From positions 1 to 35,521 of the forward strand of contig CACZMV010000025.1 in NCBI GenBank assembly GCA_902782305.1: 35,521 bases of DNA, written 5' to 3'. A program made the translations under genes and the position numbers. Position 1 is the first letter of the stretch. Each line of letters starts with the position of its first letter. Below the pieces are notes generated by a model. That model was given only the letters and a program-made list of their open reading frames with translations, was not told the origin of the DNA and made no database searches. The DNA comes from an uncultured Prevotellaceae bacterium. GTDB taxonomy: Bacteria; Bacteroidota; Bacteroidia; Bacteroidales; Bacteroidaceae. Positions 6,525-14,894 of the stretch are shown here, piece after piece.

Positions 6525-6557
6525 CTTCTCACTTTTCACTTATCACTTAACACTAGT
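6525..6557 (+). repeat. Word repeats in the regulator leader
   Basis: Variants of CACTTTTCACTTATCACTTA fill the whole 33-bp space between the apbE stop and the next ATG. Confidence 0.7.
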
Positions 6558-7220
6558 ATGACTATATACGACCAGCTGACGCAGTTTACCTTGTTTCAAG
6601 GGATGAGCCGGAGCGACCTCATGGAAGTGGTGGCTCACACCCGACTGGGCTTTGTGAAAGGAAGCGCTGGCAAGAGAATAGTGAAGGAGGGAGACGACAG
6701 CTCCACCCTGATACTGATGACCCATGGCGAGCTGGAGTGCGAGACCATCAGCGACGACCATCAATGCAGGGTGGTAGAGAGAATGGTGGCTCCATACATG
6801 ATACAGCCTGAGCGCAGCTTCGGAATGACACAAAAATACACGTCGACATTTAAGGCACTGAGCGATTGCAACTTCATCACGATAGACAAGCAGGAGATTA
6901 TGTTGCTGCTGGAGACGCAGTTGGTGTTTCGTCTGAACATGTTGAACATGTTGGCTGCAGACGCTCAGCGCATGAGACATAGAGCGTGGCGATCAGCTCC
7001 CAAGACGCTGCGTGAGCGCATCGTACGCTTCTTTTTCTCCAGATGCATCTATCCCGCAGGAGCCAAGACGTTCTACATCCTGATGAAGCAGTTGGCTAAC
7101 GAGCTGAACGACAGCCGTTTGGACATCAGCAATGCACTGAACGAGATGGAAAAAGACGGGCTGTTGAATCTGTATAGAGGAAGAATAGAGATTCCCATGT
7201 TGGAGCGATTGCTGATGTAA
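6558..7220 (+). CDS. Crp/Fnr-family transcription regulator
   Basis: A 220-residue protein with a cyclic-nucleotide-binding-like beta-barrel at about 1-120 (KRIVKEGDDSSTLILMTHGE), a dimer helix at about 122-145 and a C-terminal helix-turn-helix at about 173-205 (MKQLANELNDSRLDISNALN). The Arg/Glu cAMP-phosphate motif of Crp is not evident and there is no N-terminal Cys cluster as in Fnr, so the ligand is unknown. Related Bacteroidota proteins are annotated simply as Crp/Fnr. Position behind apbE with only a word-repeat spacer suggests co-expression. The target genes are unknown. Confidence 0.88.
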   Translation: MTIYDQLTQFTLFQGMSRSDLMEVVAHTRLGFVKGSAGKRIVKEGDDSSTLILMTHGELECETISDDHQCRVVERMVAPYMIQPERSFGMTQKYTSTFKALSDCNFITIDKQEIMLLLETQLVFRLNMLNMLAADAQRMRHRAWRSAPKTLRERIVRFFFSRCIYPAGAKTFYILMKQLANELNDSRLDISNALNEMEKDGLLNLYRGRIEIPMLERLLM

Positions 7221-7277
7221 AAAGGCTTCTAAAGCGTTAATTCTTTTTAATCGTGATGCTTTTTCGTACATTTATTG

Positions 7278-7285
7278 TATCTTTG
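7278..7285 (+). promoter_or_regulatory. -7 element before the M3 peptidase gene
   Basis: TATCTTTG fits the Bacteroidota -7 consensus; no clear TTTG lies at the right distance upstream. A start there gives a leader of about 26 nt. Confidence 0.6.
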
Positions 7286-7317
7286 CACGATTTTTAGAGA
7301 GAAAACGTTAGTATAGT

Positions 7318-9450
7318 ATGAGCGATCATAAGAATCCATTTTTTGAACCTTACAATACACCGCACGATACGGTGCCCTTTGACCGTATCCGTATGGAAGA
7401 TTATGAGGAGGCCTTCATGGAGGGCATCCGCAGGGATAACGAGCAGATAGAGAAAATCATCAACAACCCCGAGAAACCCACCTTCGACAACACCATTATT
7501 AATACGGAGGAGGATGAGGGCTACTACGACCTGCTGTCGAGGGTTTCGACCGTTTTCTTCAATCTGCTGAGTGCAGAAACGAACGACGAGATGGATGCTC
7601 TGGCACAGAAGATACAACCCATCTTGACTCAGCACGCCAACGACGTGAGACTGAACCCCAGGTTGTTTGAGCGCATACGCTACGTACACCAGCACCACAG
7701 GAAACTGAGTGGAGAGGAAAAGATGCTGCTAAACAATTGCTACGAGGGTTTTGTGCGCTCAGGAGCCCTACTGGACGAGGCGGGCAAGGAGAAGCTGAGA
7801 AAATTGACGGAAGAGGCGTCGATATTGTCGTTGCAGTTCTCGCAGAACTTACTGAAAGAGCAGAAGGCATTCACTCTGGACATCACGGACGAAGCACAAT
7901 TGGACGGTCTGCCTGAGACCGCTCGCGAGGCAGCAGCCTTAGCGTGGAAGGAAGCCCAGAGTTCAAACTCCGAATCCGAAAGCTCAAAGGGTTGGCGATT
8001 CACACTGGATATGCCTTCTTATTCGCCCTTCATGACGTATTCTACCCAAAGGGAACTGAGAAAGCAGATGTACATGGCGCGTAACACCATCTGTACGCAC
8101 GACAATACGGAGAACAACCTTGAGATTTGCAAGCGACTCATCAATCTGCGTCGCGAGATTGCCCAATTGCTGGGCTATAACACCTACGCTGATTATGTGT
8201 TGAAGCGTCGTATGGCTTATAACAAATGTCATGTGAATCATCTGTTAAACAGCCTGATAGATGCTTACAAGCCCACTGCTGTCAAAGAGCGCGCTACGCT
8301 GAAGAGACTCTTCTATCGTGAACAAGGTATTCGTAAATCTCAAATAACAAAGCTCAATCCTGAAGAGGATATGATGCCTTGGGACGCAGGTTTCTACAGC
8401 CACAAGTTGCAGATGGAGAAATACAACCTGGATCAGGAGATGTTGCGCCCCTATTTCGAGCTGTCAAAGGTGATTGACGGAGTGTTCGGATTAGCCAACA
8501 GGTTGTATGGCATTACCTTCAAGGAGAACAAGGACATTCCCGTATATCATCCTGACGTGAAGGCCTACGAGGTGTTCGACAAGGATGGTTCGTATCTGGC
8601 TGTGTTCTACGCCGACTTCCACCCACGTAAGGGTAAGCAGGGAGGCGCGTGGATGACACAGTATCAAGGACAGCACATCGAAAAAAATGAGAAAGGAGAA
8701 ACCATCAATGTGCGTCCACACGTCAGCGTGGTGATGAACCTCACCAAGCCTACAGAGGAAAAGCCCGCGCTGTTGACATTGGGCGAGGTGGAGACCTTCC
8801 TGCATGAGTTCGGACACTCGCTGCACGGCATGTTTGCCAACAGCCGTTTCGAGAGCCTTTCAGGTACCAACGTGATGTGGGACTTCGTGGAACTTCCCTC
8901 GCAGTTTATGGAGAACTATGCCATTGAGAAGGAATTCCTGCGCACCTTCGCCTTCCATTATCAAACGGGCGAGCCCTTGCCCGACGAGCTGATAGACCGC
9001 ATTGTGAAGAGTCGTAACTTCATGGTGGCATCAGCCTGTCTGCGTCAGGTAAGCTTCGGACTGCTGGATATGGCCTACTACACACAGCACGAGGAGTTCA
9101 CGAAGGACATCATCTCCTTCGAGAAGAAGGCTTGGAAGAAGGCTATCCTGGGCGAGCAATTACCCAACACGTGTATGACGGTGCAATTCTCGCACATCAT
9201 GGCGGGTGGCTATGCTGCCGGCTATTACAGCTATAAATGGGCTGAGGTGCTGGATGCAGATGCTTTCAGCGTATTCCAGAAGAATGGTATCTTCGACCAA
9301 AAAACAGCCCAGCGATTCCGCGACGAGATATTGAGCAAAGGCGGTACGGAGAATCCCTCGTTGCTGTATAGGCGATTCCGCGAAGGTTCGCCCACGATAG
9401 ACGCCTTGCTGAAGCGTAATGGAATTAAAACGGGAAGAAAGAAGAAGTAA
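7318..9450 (+). CDS. dcp: M3-family metallopeptidase (peptidyl-dipeptidase Dcp-like)
   Basis: A 710-residue zinc peptidase that removes C-terminal dipeptides from oligopeptides. The thermolysin-type motif is HEFGH at 496-500 with the third zinc ligand Glu525 in WDFVELPSQFMENY. The downstream substrate-binding Tyr/His region is present (GGYAAGYYSYKWAEVLDADAF). Length matches Dcp. No signal peptide is seen (MSDHKNPFFEPYNTPHDTVP), so it is probably cytoplasmic, where it would help recycle peptides. A Ser/Glu-rich stretch at about 215-226 (SSNSESESSKGW) looks like a small insertion. A promoter precedes it, and dCMP deaminase follows after 12 bp. Dcp and oligopeptidase A are hard to separate by eye. 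Confidence 0.92.
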   Translation: MSDHKNPFFEPYNTPHDTVPFDRIRMEDYEEAFMEGIRRDNEQIEKIINNPEKPTFDNTIINTEEDEGYYDLLSRVSTVFFNLLSAETNDEMDALAQKIQPILTQHANDVRLNPRLFERIRYVHQHHRKLSGEEKMLLNNCYEGFVRSGALLDEAGKEKLRKLTEEASILSLQFSQNLLKEQKAFTLDITDEAQLDGLPETAREAAALAWKEAQSSNSESESSKGWRFTLDMPSYSPFMTYSTQRELRKQMYMARNTICTHDNTENNLEICKRLINLRREIAQLLGYNTYADYVLKRRMAYNKCHVNHLLNSLIDAYKPTAVKERATLKRLFYREQGIRKSQITKLNPEEDMMPWDAGFYSHKLQMEKYNLDQEMLRPYFELSKVIDGVFGLANRLYGITFKENKDIPVYHPDVKAYEVFDKDGSYLAVFYADFHPRKGKQGGAWMTQYQGQHIEKNEKGETINVRPHVSVVMNLTKPTEEKPALLTLGEVETFLHEFGHSLHGMFANSRFESLSGTNVMWDFVELPSQFMENYAIEKEFLRTFAFHYQTGEPLPDELIDRIVKSRNFMVASACLRQVSFGLLDMAYYTQHEEFTKDIISFEKKAWKKAILGEQLPNTCMTVQFSHIMAGGYAAGYYSYKWAEVLDADAFSVFQKNGIFDQKTAQRFRDEILSKGGTENPSLLYRRFREGSPTIDALLKRNGIKTGRKKK

Positions 9451-9462
9451 GAGGTTAGAATT

Positions 9463-9894
9463 ATGGATAAAGAGAAGCAACAGAAGTTTGACCTGCGCTA
9501 TCTGGAGATGGCTCGCATCTGGGCAAAGAACTCCTATTGTCAGCGTCGCCAAGTGGGTGCGCTGGTGGTGAAAGACGGCATGATTATCAGCGACGGCTAC
9601 AACGGAACGCCCAGCGGATTTGAAAACGTCTGCGAGGACGAGAACAACGTAACCAAGCCTTACGTGCTGCACGCAGAGGCTAACGCCATCACCAAACTGG
9701 CCCGTTCGAACAATAACAGCGAAGGTGCTACCATCTACATCACCGCATCGCCCTGTATAGAGTGTGCCAAACTGATTATCCAGTCGGGCATCAAGCGGGT
9801 GGTATATGGTGAGAAATATCGTCTGACTGATGGCGTAGACCTCTTGGAACGTGCCCATATAGAAACCGTTTACATAAATCCTGACGAGAAATGA
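9463..9894 (+). CDS. Deoxycytidylate (dCMP) deaminase
   Basis: Converts dCMP to dUMP, feeding thymidylate synthesis. The 143-residue protein carries the zinc-dependent cytidine/deoxycytidylate deaminase site: HAE with His70 and Glu72, and PCxxC with Cys98 and Cys101 (SPCIECAKLII). The N-terminal GYNGTPSGFENVCED is typical of the dCMP branch (ComEB-like). The last 4 bp overlap the S41 protease start (ATGA), so the two are translationally coupled. The cytosolic enzyme is probably in one operon with the M3 peptidase upstream. Confidence 0.93.
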   Translation: MDKEKQQKFDLRYLEMARIWAKNSYCQRRQVGALVVKDGMIISDGYNGTPSGFENVCEDENNVTKPYVLHAEANAITKLARSNNNSEGATIYITASPCIECAKLIIQSGIKRVVYGEKYRLTDGVDLLERAHIETVYINPDEK

Positions 9895-11597
9895 ACGAGA
9901 AGAAGAGAAACAGATATATGCCGCTTATCATGGCGCTATGCGTGGTGTTCGGCATCTTTATCGGAACGTTTTATGCCAACCACTTTACCGGCAACCGTCT
10001 GAGCATTATCAACTCAGGTAGTAACAAGTTGAACAACCTCTTGCACATTATTGACGCACAATATGTGGACACCGTAGACGTGAACGACTTGGTGGAGAAG
10101 GCAATGCCCCAGATTCTGTCGGAGCTGGACCCTCACTCTGTGTATATCGCTGCCAAGGATGTACAGATAGCCAACGACGACCTGAGGGGTTCGTTCTCAG
10201 GGGTGGGTATCGAGTTCACCATCCGTCAGGACACCCTGCACGTGCAACAGGTTATCAACAACGGACCTGCAGAAAGGGCGGGCGTGATAGCTGGCGACAA
10301 GATTGTGAAGGTGGACGACAAGCCGTTCACGGGTAAGACACTGACCAACGAGGTGGCTATGCACACGCTGAAGGGTCCAAAGGACACGAAGGTGAAATTG
10401 GGCATAATGCGCTATGGCGAGAAGAAGATTCGCAATATCACAGTGACGCGTGGAGAAATTCCTACCAAGAGTGTGACAGCAGTCTATATGCTGGACGACA
10501 AGACGGGTTATATCCGCATCAAGAACTTTGGCGAGAACACGTATCCTGAATTGCTCATCGCATTGGCAAAGCTTTCGCAGGAGCGTGTGGAGAATCTGAC
10601 CATCGACCTGCGTGGCAACACGGGAGGTTATCTGCAATCAGCTGTTCAGATAGCCAATGAGTTCTTGCCCAAGAACAAGTTGATAGTCTATACAGAGGGG
10701 CGCAAGTCGCCTCGCCAGGAATATCGCAGTGACGGACGTGGTTCCTACCAGCAGATTCCTTTGGTAGTGCTTATCGACGAGGGCTCAGCCTCAGCATCAG
10801 AGATTCTGGCTGGTGCCATTCAGGACAATGATCGTGGCACGATTATCGGACGTCGCTCGTTTGGTAAAGGATTGGTTCAGCAACCTATTTCCTTCAACGA
10901 TCAGTCAATGATTCGTCTGACTATTGCCCGCTATTATTCTCCCTCTGGACGTTGTATCCAGAAGCCTTATGTGGCTGGTGACAACAAGGACTATGAAGAG
11001 GACTTGCTGACCCGCTATCAGCATGGTGAGTTCTTCTCGCAGGACAGCATCAAGCACGAGGGTAAGGAGTATCATACAGCCATCGGACGTCCCGTTTACG
11101 GTGGTGGTGGCATTACGCCCGACATCTTCATTGCAGAGGATACAACGGATGTGACCTCTTACTACAAGCAGGCTTCACTAAGCGGATTGATTATCCAGTA
11201 TGCCTTTACCTATGTGGACGAGAACAGAAAGAAGCTGAACGAATACAGCACGATGGAGGAGTTGGCAAACTATCTGAAGAAGCAGAACCTCGTGGACAAG
11301 TTTGCCACCTATGCAGAGAAGAACGGACTGAAGCGTCGCAACCTCATGATTCAGCGCTCACACAAACTGCTGGAGCGTTTTATCCTGAGTCGCATCATCT
11401 ATAACATGCAGAACGAACAGGCTTGGATGGAATATCTGAACAGCGACGACCCAGCCATCCTGGAAACGCTGAAACTATTCCGCGAGGGAAAGGCATTCCC
11501 CCAGGCTCCTGAAAAGAAAGAGAAGAAAGTGGCACAAAACACTTTCGACTATCATGGCACTCATGCACGAACAACCTATACGGCTTGTTTATCATGA
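9891..11597 (+). CDS. S41 carboxy-terminal processing protease
   Basis: A 568-residue membrane-anchored periplasmic protease. A signal anchor lies at about 10-27 (MPLIMALCVVFGIFIGTF). The PDZ domain is at about 95-180 (GSFSGVGIEFTI, GPAERAGVIAGDKIVKVDD). The catalytic Ser-Lys pair is Ser301 in GSASASE and Lys326 in FGKGLVQQ, spaced as in E. coli Tsp. A long C-terminal helical part follows. Such enzymes trim envelope proteins by their C-termini. The gene overlaps dCMP deaminase by 4 bp upstream and the cyclo-ligase downstream (ATGA at 11594). The last residues (HGTHARTTYTACLS) look unlike the family and probably reflect this overlap. Confidence 0.93.
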   Translation: MNEKKRNRYMPLIMALCVVFGIFIGTFYANHFTGNRLSIINSGSNKLNNLLHIIDAQYVDTVDVNDLVEKAMPQILSELDPHSVYIAAKDVQIANDDLRGSFSGVGIEFTIRQDTLHVQQVINNGPAERAGVIAGDKIVKVDDKPFTGKTLTNEVAMHTLKGPKDTKVKLGIMRYGEKKIRNITVTRGEIPTKSVTAVYMLDDKTGYIRIKNFGENTYPELLIALAKLSQERVENLTIDLRGNTGGYLQSAVQIANEFLPKNKLIVYTEGRKSPRQEYRSDGRGSYQQIPLVVLIDEGSASASEILAGAIQDNDRGTIIGRRSFGKGLVQQPISFNDQSMIRLTIARYYSPSGRCIQKPYVAGDNKDYEEDLLTRYQHGEFFSQDSIKHEGKEYHTAIGRPVYGGGGITPDIFIAEDTTDVTSYYKQASLSGLIIQYAFTYVDENRKKLNEYSTMEELANYLKKQNLVDKFATYAEKNGLKRRNLMIQRSHKLLERFILSRIIYNMQNEQAWMEYLNSDDPAILETLKLFREGKAFPQAPEKKEKKVAQNTFDYHGTHARTTYTACLS

Positions 11598-12106
11598 CCA
11601 GCAAACAAGAATTGCGAAAGATGATTCGCCAGCGGAAACAACAACATTCCGTTGGCGAATTATCTGACGTGAATCATCCCGCAATTCAGAAGGCACACAC
11701 CTTATTATTATATAGTGCTCTGCCCGACGAGGTGCCAACGCAAACGCTTTTGGACAAGCTGATAGCACAAGGAAAAACGGTGCTGTTGCCCAAAGTGGTG
11801 AGCGATGAGGACATGGAACTGCGCCACTATACGGGTAAAGCCGACTTGCAGCAAGGCGCATTTGGGATTATGGAACCCTGCGGAAAAGTGTTTACAGACT
11901 ATGATTCTATCGACGTAGCCATCGTTCCTGGAATGGCTTTCGACCAACAAGGGCACAGACTGGGCAGGGGAAAAGGCTATTACGACCGTTTTCTGGCAAA
12001 AATTCCGAAGGTTTATAAGATTGGATTGTGCTTTTCGTGGCAATTGGTGGACGAAGTGCCTTGCGACGAGCACGACATCATCATGGACGAAATCATCGTT
12101 CAATAA
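11594..12106 (+). CDS. 5-formyltetrahydrofolate cyclo-ligase
   Basis: Uses ATP to turn 5-formyl-THF into 5,10-methenyl-THF, returning stored folate to one-carbon metabolism. Motifs: the N-terminal basic helix (KQELRKMIRQRKQQ), LLYSALPDEVPT, GKTVLLPKV, and the ATP/folate loop GHRLGRGKGYYDRFL. The 170-residue protein lacks about 9-10 residues between the first helix and LLLYS compared with usual homologs. The ATG at 11594 is used because it overlaps the upstream TGA (ATGA); the TTG at 11585 has no support. It is the last gene of the plus-strand operon and converges with the dciA-like gene. Confidence 0.92.
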   Translation: MTSKQELRKMIRQRKQQHSVGELSDVNHPAIQKAHTLLLYSALPDEVPTQTLLDKLIAQGKTVLLPKVVSDEDMELRHYTGKADLQQGAFGIMEPCGKVFTDYDSIDVAIVPGMAFDQQGHRLGRGKGYYDRFLAKIPKVYKIGLCFSWQLVDEVPCDEHDIIMDEIIVQ

Positions 12107-12134
12107 TCGTGAACCATGAACCATTAACCAAGAA
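12107..12134. repeat. Word repeats at a convergent gene junction
   Basis: GAACCATGAACCATTAACCA-type repeats follow the cyclo-ligase stop. A hairpin CGTCAG/CTGACG (12136-12153) overlaps the opposing stop codon and may act in termination, though it has no T-run on either side. Confidence 0.5.
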
Positions 12135-12137
12135 CCG

Positions 12138-12428
12138 TCAGCAGAACCTGACGTCCGTAATCACTTGTTCGCCCACCACCGCATTCAACTTCTGGGTAAA
12201 CTCCTGACGACGCATAGACAAATCGGCACGCAAGGCAGGATTTGACAAACGCACATAAAGCGTTTGGTTGTAGATATACGTGTTCAAGGTGTAGCGCATA
12301 ATGGCAGGACCCGCCACCTGGGGCCACGATTCCACCAACCGCTTCTGATGAAGGGGTGTCTCCAGACCTTGTTCACGCAGGGTGCGCATAATCAGGTCTT
12401 TTACAGATTGTACGTCGCGTTTAAACAC
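12138..12428 (-). CDS. DciA-like protein (DUF721)
   Basis: A 96-residue protein of the DUF721 family, which includes DciA, the replicative helicase (DnaB) loader of bacteria lacking DnaC. Typical features are the N-terminal helix (SVKDLIMRTLREQGLETPLHQ), the WPQVAGPAI core near residue 35, and the strand-rich LYVRLSNPALRADLSMRRQE. It lies downstream of recF on the same strand, a frequent neighbourhood for DUF721. A helicase-loader role is inferred from family and context. Repeat copy B lies 18-50 nt upstream of its start. Confidence 0.8.
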   Translation of the reverse strand: MFKRDVQSVKDLIMRTLREQGLETPLHQKRLVESWPQVAGPAIMRYTLNTYIYNQTLYVRLSNPALRADLSMRRQEFTQKLNAVVGEQVITDVRFC

Positions 12429-12445
12429 CTTATTAATTTACAATT

Positions 12446-12478
12446 TCTTTGACCAAGGTGCAAAGCGACCAAGGTCGA
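12446..12478 (-). repeat. Dispersed leader repeat, copy B
   Basis: Reverse-complement partner of the repeat at 5425-5460. It contains GACCTTGGTC, GCTTTGCACC and TTGGTCAAAGA, with small indels at the TAGG/TGG positions. It lies between recF and the dciA-like gene, in the sense direction of their transcript. Confidence 0.75.
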
Positions 12479-12487
12479 TTAGACTAT

Positions 12488-13600
12488 TTACGATTTACTA
12501 TTTATTTTTCCTTCTTCTACGTGGAATATTTTATAATCCAGATGACTATTGCTCAGTATCTGATCTAAGTGGTCACGATTGGTATCGGTAATGAAAATCT
12601 GTCCGAAGCTGTCGCTGGACACCAAGCGCACAATCTGTTCCACACGACCAGCATCCAGTTTGTCGAAGATATCGTCTAACAGCAAGAGGGGTGTCGTCTG
12701 GGAAGCCGTCCGTTTCAGGAAGTCGAACTGAGCCAGTTTCAGGGCTATGACATACGTCTTGTTCTGCCCCTGCGAGCCCTCACGACGCATAGGATGTCCA
12801 CCCAAAGTAAACTCCAAATCGTCGCGATGAACACCATGCAGCGAATAGCCCACAGCACGATCTTTCAGACGGTCGCGCTGAATTACCTCCAGCAACGGAC
12901 CGCGCTGACAATGAGACACATAGCGCAAGCCCACCTGCTCGCTACCTCCTGATATTTGCTCATAATACGATTGGAATACAGGCTCCAATTCATTCACAAA
13001 AGCAGCACGCTTCTCGTAGAGTGTCTCGCCAGCCTCAGCCATCTGTTCCTCCCAAAGTTGCATCAACAGAGGGTCGGGTTCCTGGTCTTCCATCTTCAAC
13101 AAGGTGTTTCGCTGTTGATGGGCGTTGTTATAGCGCGCCAGAGCGTCAATATAGCTACGGTCGTATTGCGAGATGACGATATCCATCAGTTTTCTGCGCT
13201 CCTCACTGGTTCCCTCTATGAGCAAGGTATCTGAAGGCGAAACCACCACCAACGGAATCAGTCCTATGTGTTCTGACAAGCGTTTATACTCCTTCTTATT
13301 GCGCTTGAAGTGCTTCTTCATGCCTCGCTTCATGCCACAGGAAATGATGAGCGTATCTTCATTTCTCGTTTCGTCAGCATATTCTCCCTCTATCATACAG
13401 AAGGGTTCATCGTGACGAATCACCTGAGAATCAATGGGATTGTTGGCTGAACGACAGAACGACAGATAATAGACAGCATCCAACACATTGGTCTTTCCCA
13501 TGCCGTTGCGACCTATAAAGCAATTCATTTTGGGCGAAAGCTCCAGTATAGCCTCCGCAATGTTCTTATAATTGAGTATAGACAGCTTCTTGAGTATCAT
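12488..13600 (-). CDS. recF: DNA replication/repair protein RecF
   Basis: RecF is a cytoplasmic SMC/ABC-type ATPase that, with RecO and RecR, helps load RecA at gaps. Walker A is GRNGMGKT (30-37), the signature region is GSQGQNKTYVIALKLAQF, and Walker B is LLLLDDIFDKLD with a downstream D-loop. Length is 370 aa, normal for RecF. The C-terminal KINSKS is encoded by intergenic-style word repeats (12488-12510), so the tail is probably not conserved. The start ATG lies only 7 nt from the promoter -7 element (13608-13615), giving a leaderless or nearly leaderless mRNA. dnaA and dnaN are not adjacent, so this is not an origin locus. Confidence 0.95.
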   Translation of the reverse strand: MILKKLSILNYKNIAEAILELSPKMNCFIGRNGMGKTNVLDAVYYLSFCRSANNPIDSQVIRHDEPFCMIEGEYADETRNEDTLIISCGMKRGMKKHFKRNKKEYKRLSEHIGLIPLVVVSPSDTLLIEGTSEERRKLMDIVISQYDRSYIDALARYNNAHQQRNTLLKMEDQEPDPLLMQLWEEQMAEAGETLYEKRAAFVNELEPVFQSYYEQISGGSEQVGLRYVSHCQRGPLLEVIQRDRLKDRAVGYSLHGVHRDDLEFTLGGHPMRREGSQGQNKTYVIALKLAQFDFLKRTASQTTPLLLLDDIFDKLDAGRVEQIVRLVSSDSFGQIFITDTNRDHLDQILSNSHLDYKIFHVEEGKINSKS

Positions 13601-13607
13601 TTGCGTG

Positions 13608-13639
13608 CAAAGGTACTATTTTTATGGCTATTAAGCAAA
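13608..13639 (-). promoter_or_regulatory. recF promoter
   Basis: On the minus strand: TTTG (13639-13636), 20 nt, TACCTTTG (13615-13608), an exact consensus match. The recF ATG begins 8 nt beyond its end. Confidence 0.8.
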
Positions 13640-13640
13640 T

Positions 13641-13676
13641 TTTTCACTTTTCACTTTTCACTTTTCACTTTTATTT
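13641..13676 (+). repeat. Word repeats in the recF/TPR divergent region
   Basis: About four copies of CACTTTT in tandem sit directly before the TPR-gene -7 element. Confidence 0.7.
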
Positions 13677-13678
13677 TG

Positions 13679-13686
13679 TAACTTTG
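13679..13686 (+). promoter_or_regulatory. -7 element before the TPR gene
   Basis: TAACTTTG matches the consensus; the upstream TTTG is missing because word repeats occupy that spot. The predicted leader is about 35-40 nt. Confidence 0.6.
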
Positions 13687-13726
13687 CAGCCGATTATGCC
13701 CGAATAATAAAAAATAACTTAAAATA

Positions 13727-14383
13727 ATGGCAAACAAAAACGTAAAAGCAGCTCCCGAGATGGAGCAGCAGGTCAGCAAGACCGAGGCTTTCTTCGAGAA
13801 ATACAAGAAGGCCATCATCAGTGGCGTAGTAGCTGTAGTAGCAGTTATCGTATGCGCTATTCTCGTGAACAACTATTATCTTGAGCCCCGTAGCAACGAG
13901 GCCAGCACCGAGCTCGCCAAGAGCCAGGAGCTGTTCGATGCTCAGCAGTACGACAAGGCCCTTACTGGTTTCCAGAAGGTAGCCAATGAGTACAGCTCAA
14001 CAGATGCTGGCAATCTGGCTCAGCTTTATATCGGTCTCTGTCAGGCCAACCTCGGCAAGTGGCAGGAGGCTGTAAACGCTCTGGAGAGCTTCAGTGGTAA
14101 GGGCGATCAGATGATTAGTCCTGCAGCTGAGGGTGCCCTGGGCAATGCTTATGCCAACCTGAAGCAGTACGACCAGGCTGTTAAGCATCTGACCACCGCT
14201 GCTAAGATGGCTGACAACAACTCTCTGTCTCCCACATTCCTCATCCAGGCTGGTGAGATTCTGGAGAGCCAGGGTAAGAAGGACGAGGCTCTGAAGCTGT
14301 ATCAGCAGGTGAAGGAGAACTATTTCAACTCTATGCAGTATCAGACCATCGACAAGTACATTGAGCGCGCATCAGCAAAATAA
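13727..14383 (+). CDS. Membrane-anchored tetratricopeptide-repeat protein
   Basis: A 218-residue protein with a cytoplasmic N-terminus, one membrane segment at about 30-48 (AIISGVVAVVAVIVCAILV) and TPR helices from about 60 onward (AKSQELFDAQQYDKALTGFQ; GNAYANLKQYDQAVKHLTTA; ILESQGKKDEALKLYQQV). The layout resembles YfgM/BamD-like proteins that scaffold chaperones or envelope assembly, but the partner is unknown. It has its own -7 element. ribH starts 3 bp after its stop, so both are on one transcript. Codon use looks well-adapted, suggesting strong expression. Confidence 0.85.
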   Translation: MANKNVKAAPEMEQQVSKTEAFFEKYKKAIISGVVAVVAVIVCAILVNNYYLEPRSNEASTELAKSQELFDAQQYDKALTGFQKVANEYSSTDAGNLAQLYIGLCQANLGKWQEAVNALESFSGKGDQMISPAAEGALGNAYANLKQYDQAVKHLTTAAKMADNNSLSPTFLIQAGEILESQGKKDEALKLYQQVKENYFNSMQYQTIDKYIERASAK

Positions 14384-14386
14384 GCA

Positions 14387-14857
14387 ATGGCTACCAAGAA
14401 CCTGTCAGAATACAACTCAGCCAGTGTTCCCGATGCATCGAACATGATTTTCGGCATTGTGGTGGCTGAATGGAATCCTGAAATCACAGGAGCACTGCTT
14501 GACGGCTGTGTCTCTACTCTTGAAAAGCATGGCGCTCTGCCTGAGAACATTCACGTAAAGACGGTTCCCGGTTCTTTCGAGCTGATTTACGGAGCCCGTC
14601 AGATGACACTGAACGATGGTTACGATGCTGTTATCGTGCTGGGAAGTGTTATCCGTGGTGAAACGCCTCACTTTGACTATATCTGTCAGGGTGTTACGCA
14701 AGGTATCGCTCGCTTGAATGCCACCAACAACATTCCCGTTGTCTTCGGACTGCTGACTACAGAGAATATGCAGCAAGCAATGGACCGTGCTGGTGGACGT
14801 CTGGGCAACAAAGGCGACGAGTGCGCCGTAGTAGCCATCAAGATGGCAAAGTTCTAG
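14387..14857 (+). CDS. ribH: 6,7-dimethyl-8-ribityllumazine synthase
   Basis: Makes the lumazine precursor of riboflavin from 3,4-dihydroxybutanone phosphate and the ribitylaminouracil. Family motifs are present: [15 protein letters not shown] (substrate aromatic site), [25 protein letters not shown] with the catalytic His, and [17 protein letters not shown]. Length 156 aa is standard. It starts 3 bp after the TPR gene, and exonuclease III follows after 37 bp. No FMN riboswitch was recognised in the leader. Confidence 0.96.
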   Translation: MATKNLSEYNSASVPDASNMIFGIVVAEWNPEITGALLDGCVSTLEKHGALPENIHVKTVPGSFELIYGARQMTLNDGYDAVIVLGSVIRGETPHFDYICQGVTQGIARLNATNNIPVVFGLLTTENMQQAMDRAGGRLGNKGDECAVVAIKMAKF

Positions 14858-14894
14858 CCATCGCTCAACACGAAACATTAAAATCTCAACTATA

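Noticed and set aside
6558-7220. Fnr-type oxygen sensor
   Set aside because: The cysteine cluster needed for an iron-sulfur centre is not present.
11585-11593. TTG start for the cyclo-ligase
   Set aside because: The ATG at 11594 overlaps the upstream stop (ATGA) and begins the usual N-terminus.
12488-13600. Replication origin near recF
   Set aside because: dnaA and dnaN are absent, and no DnaA-box cluster (TTATCCACA type) was seen.
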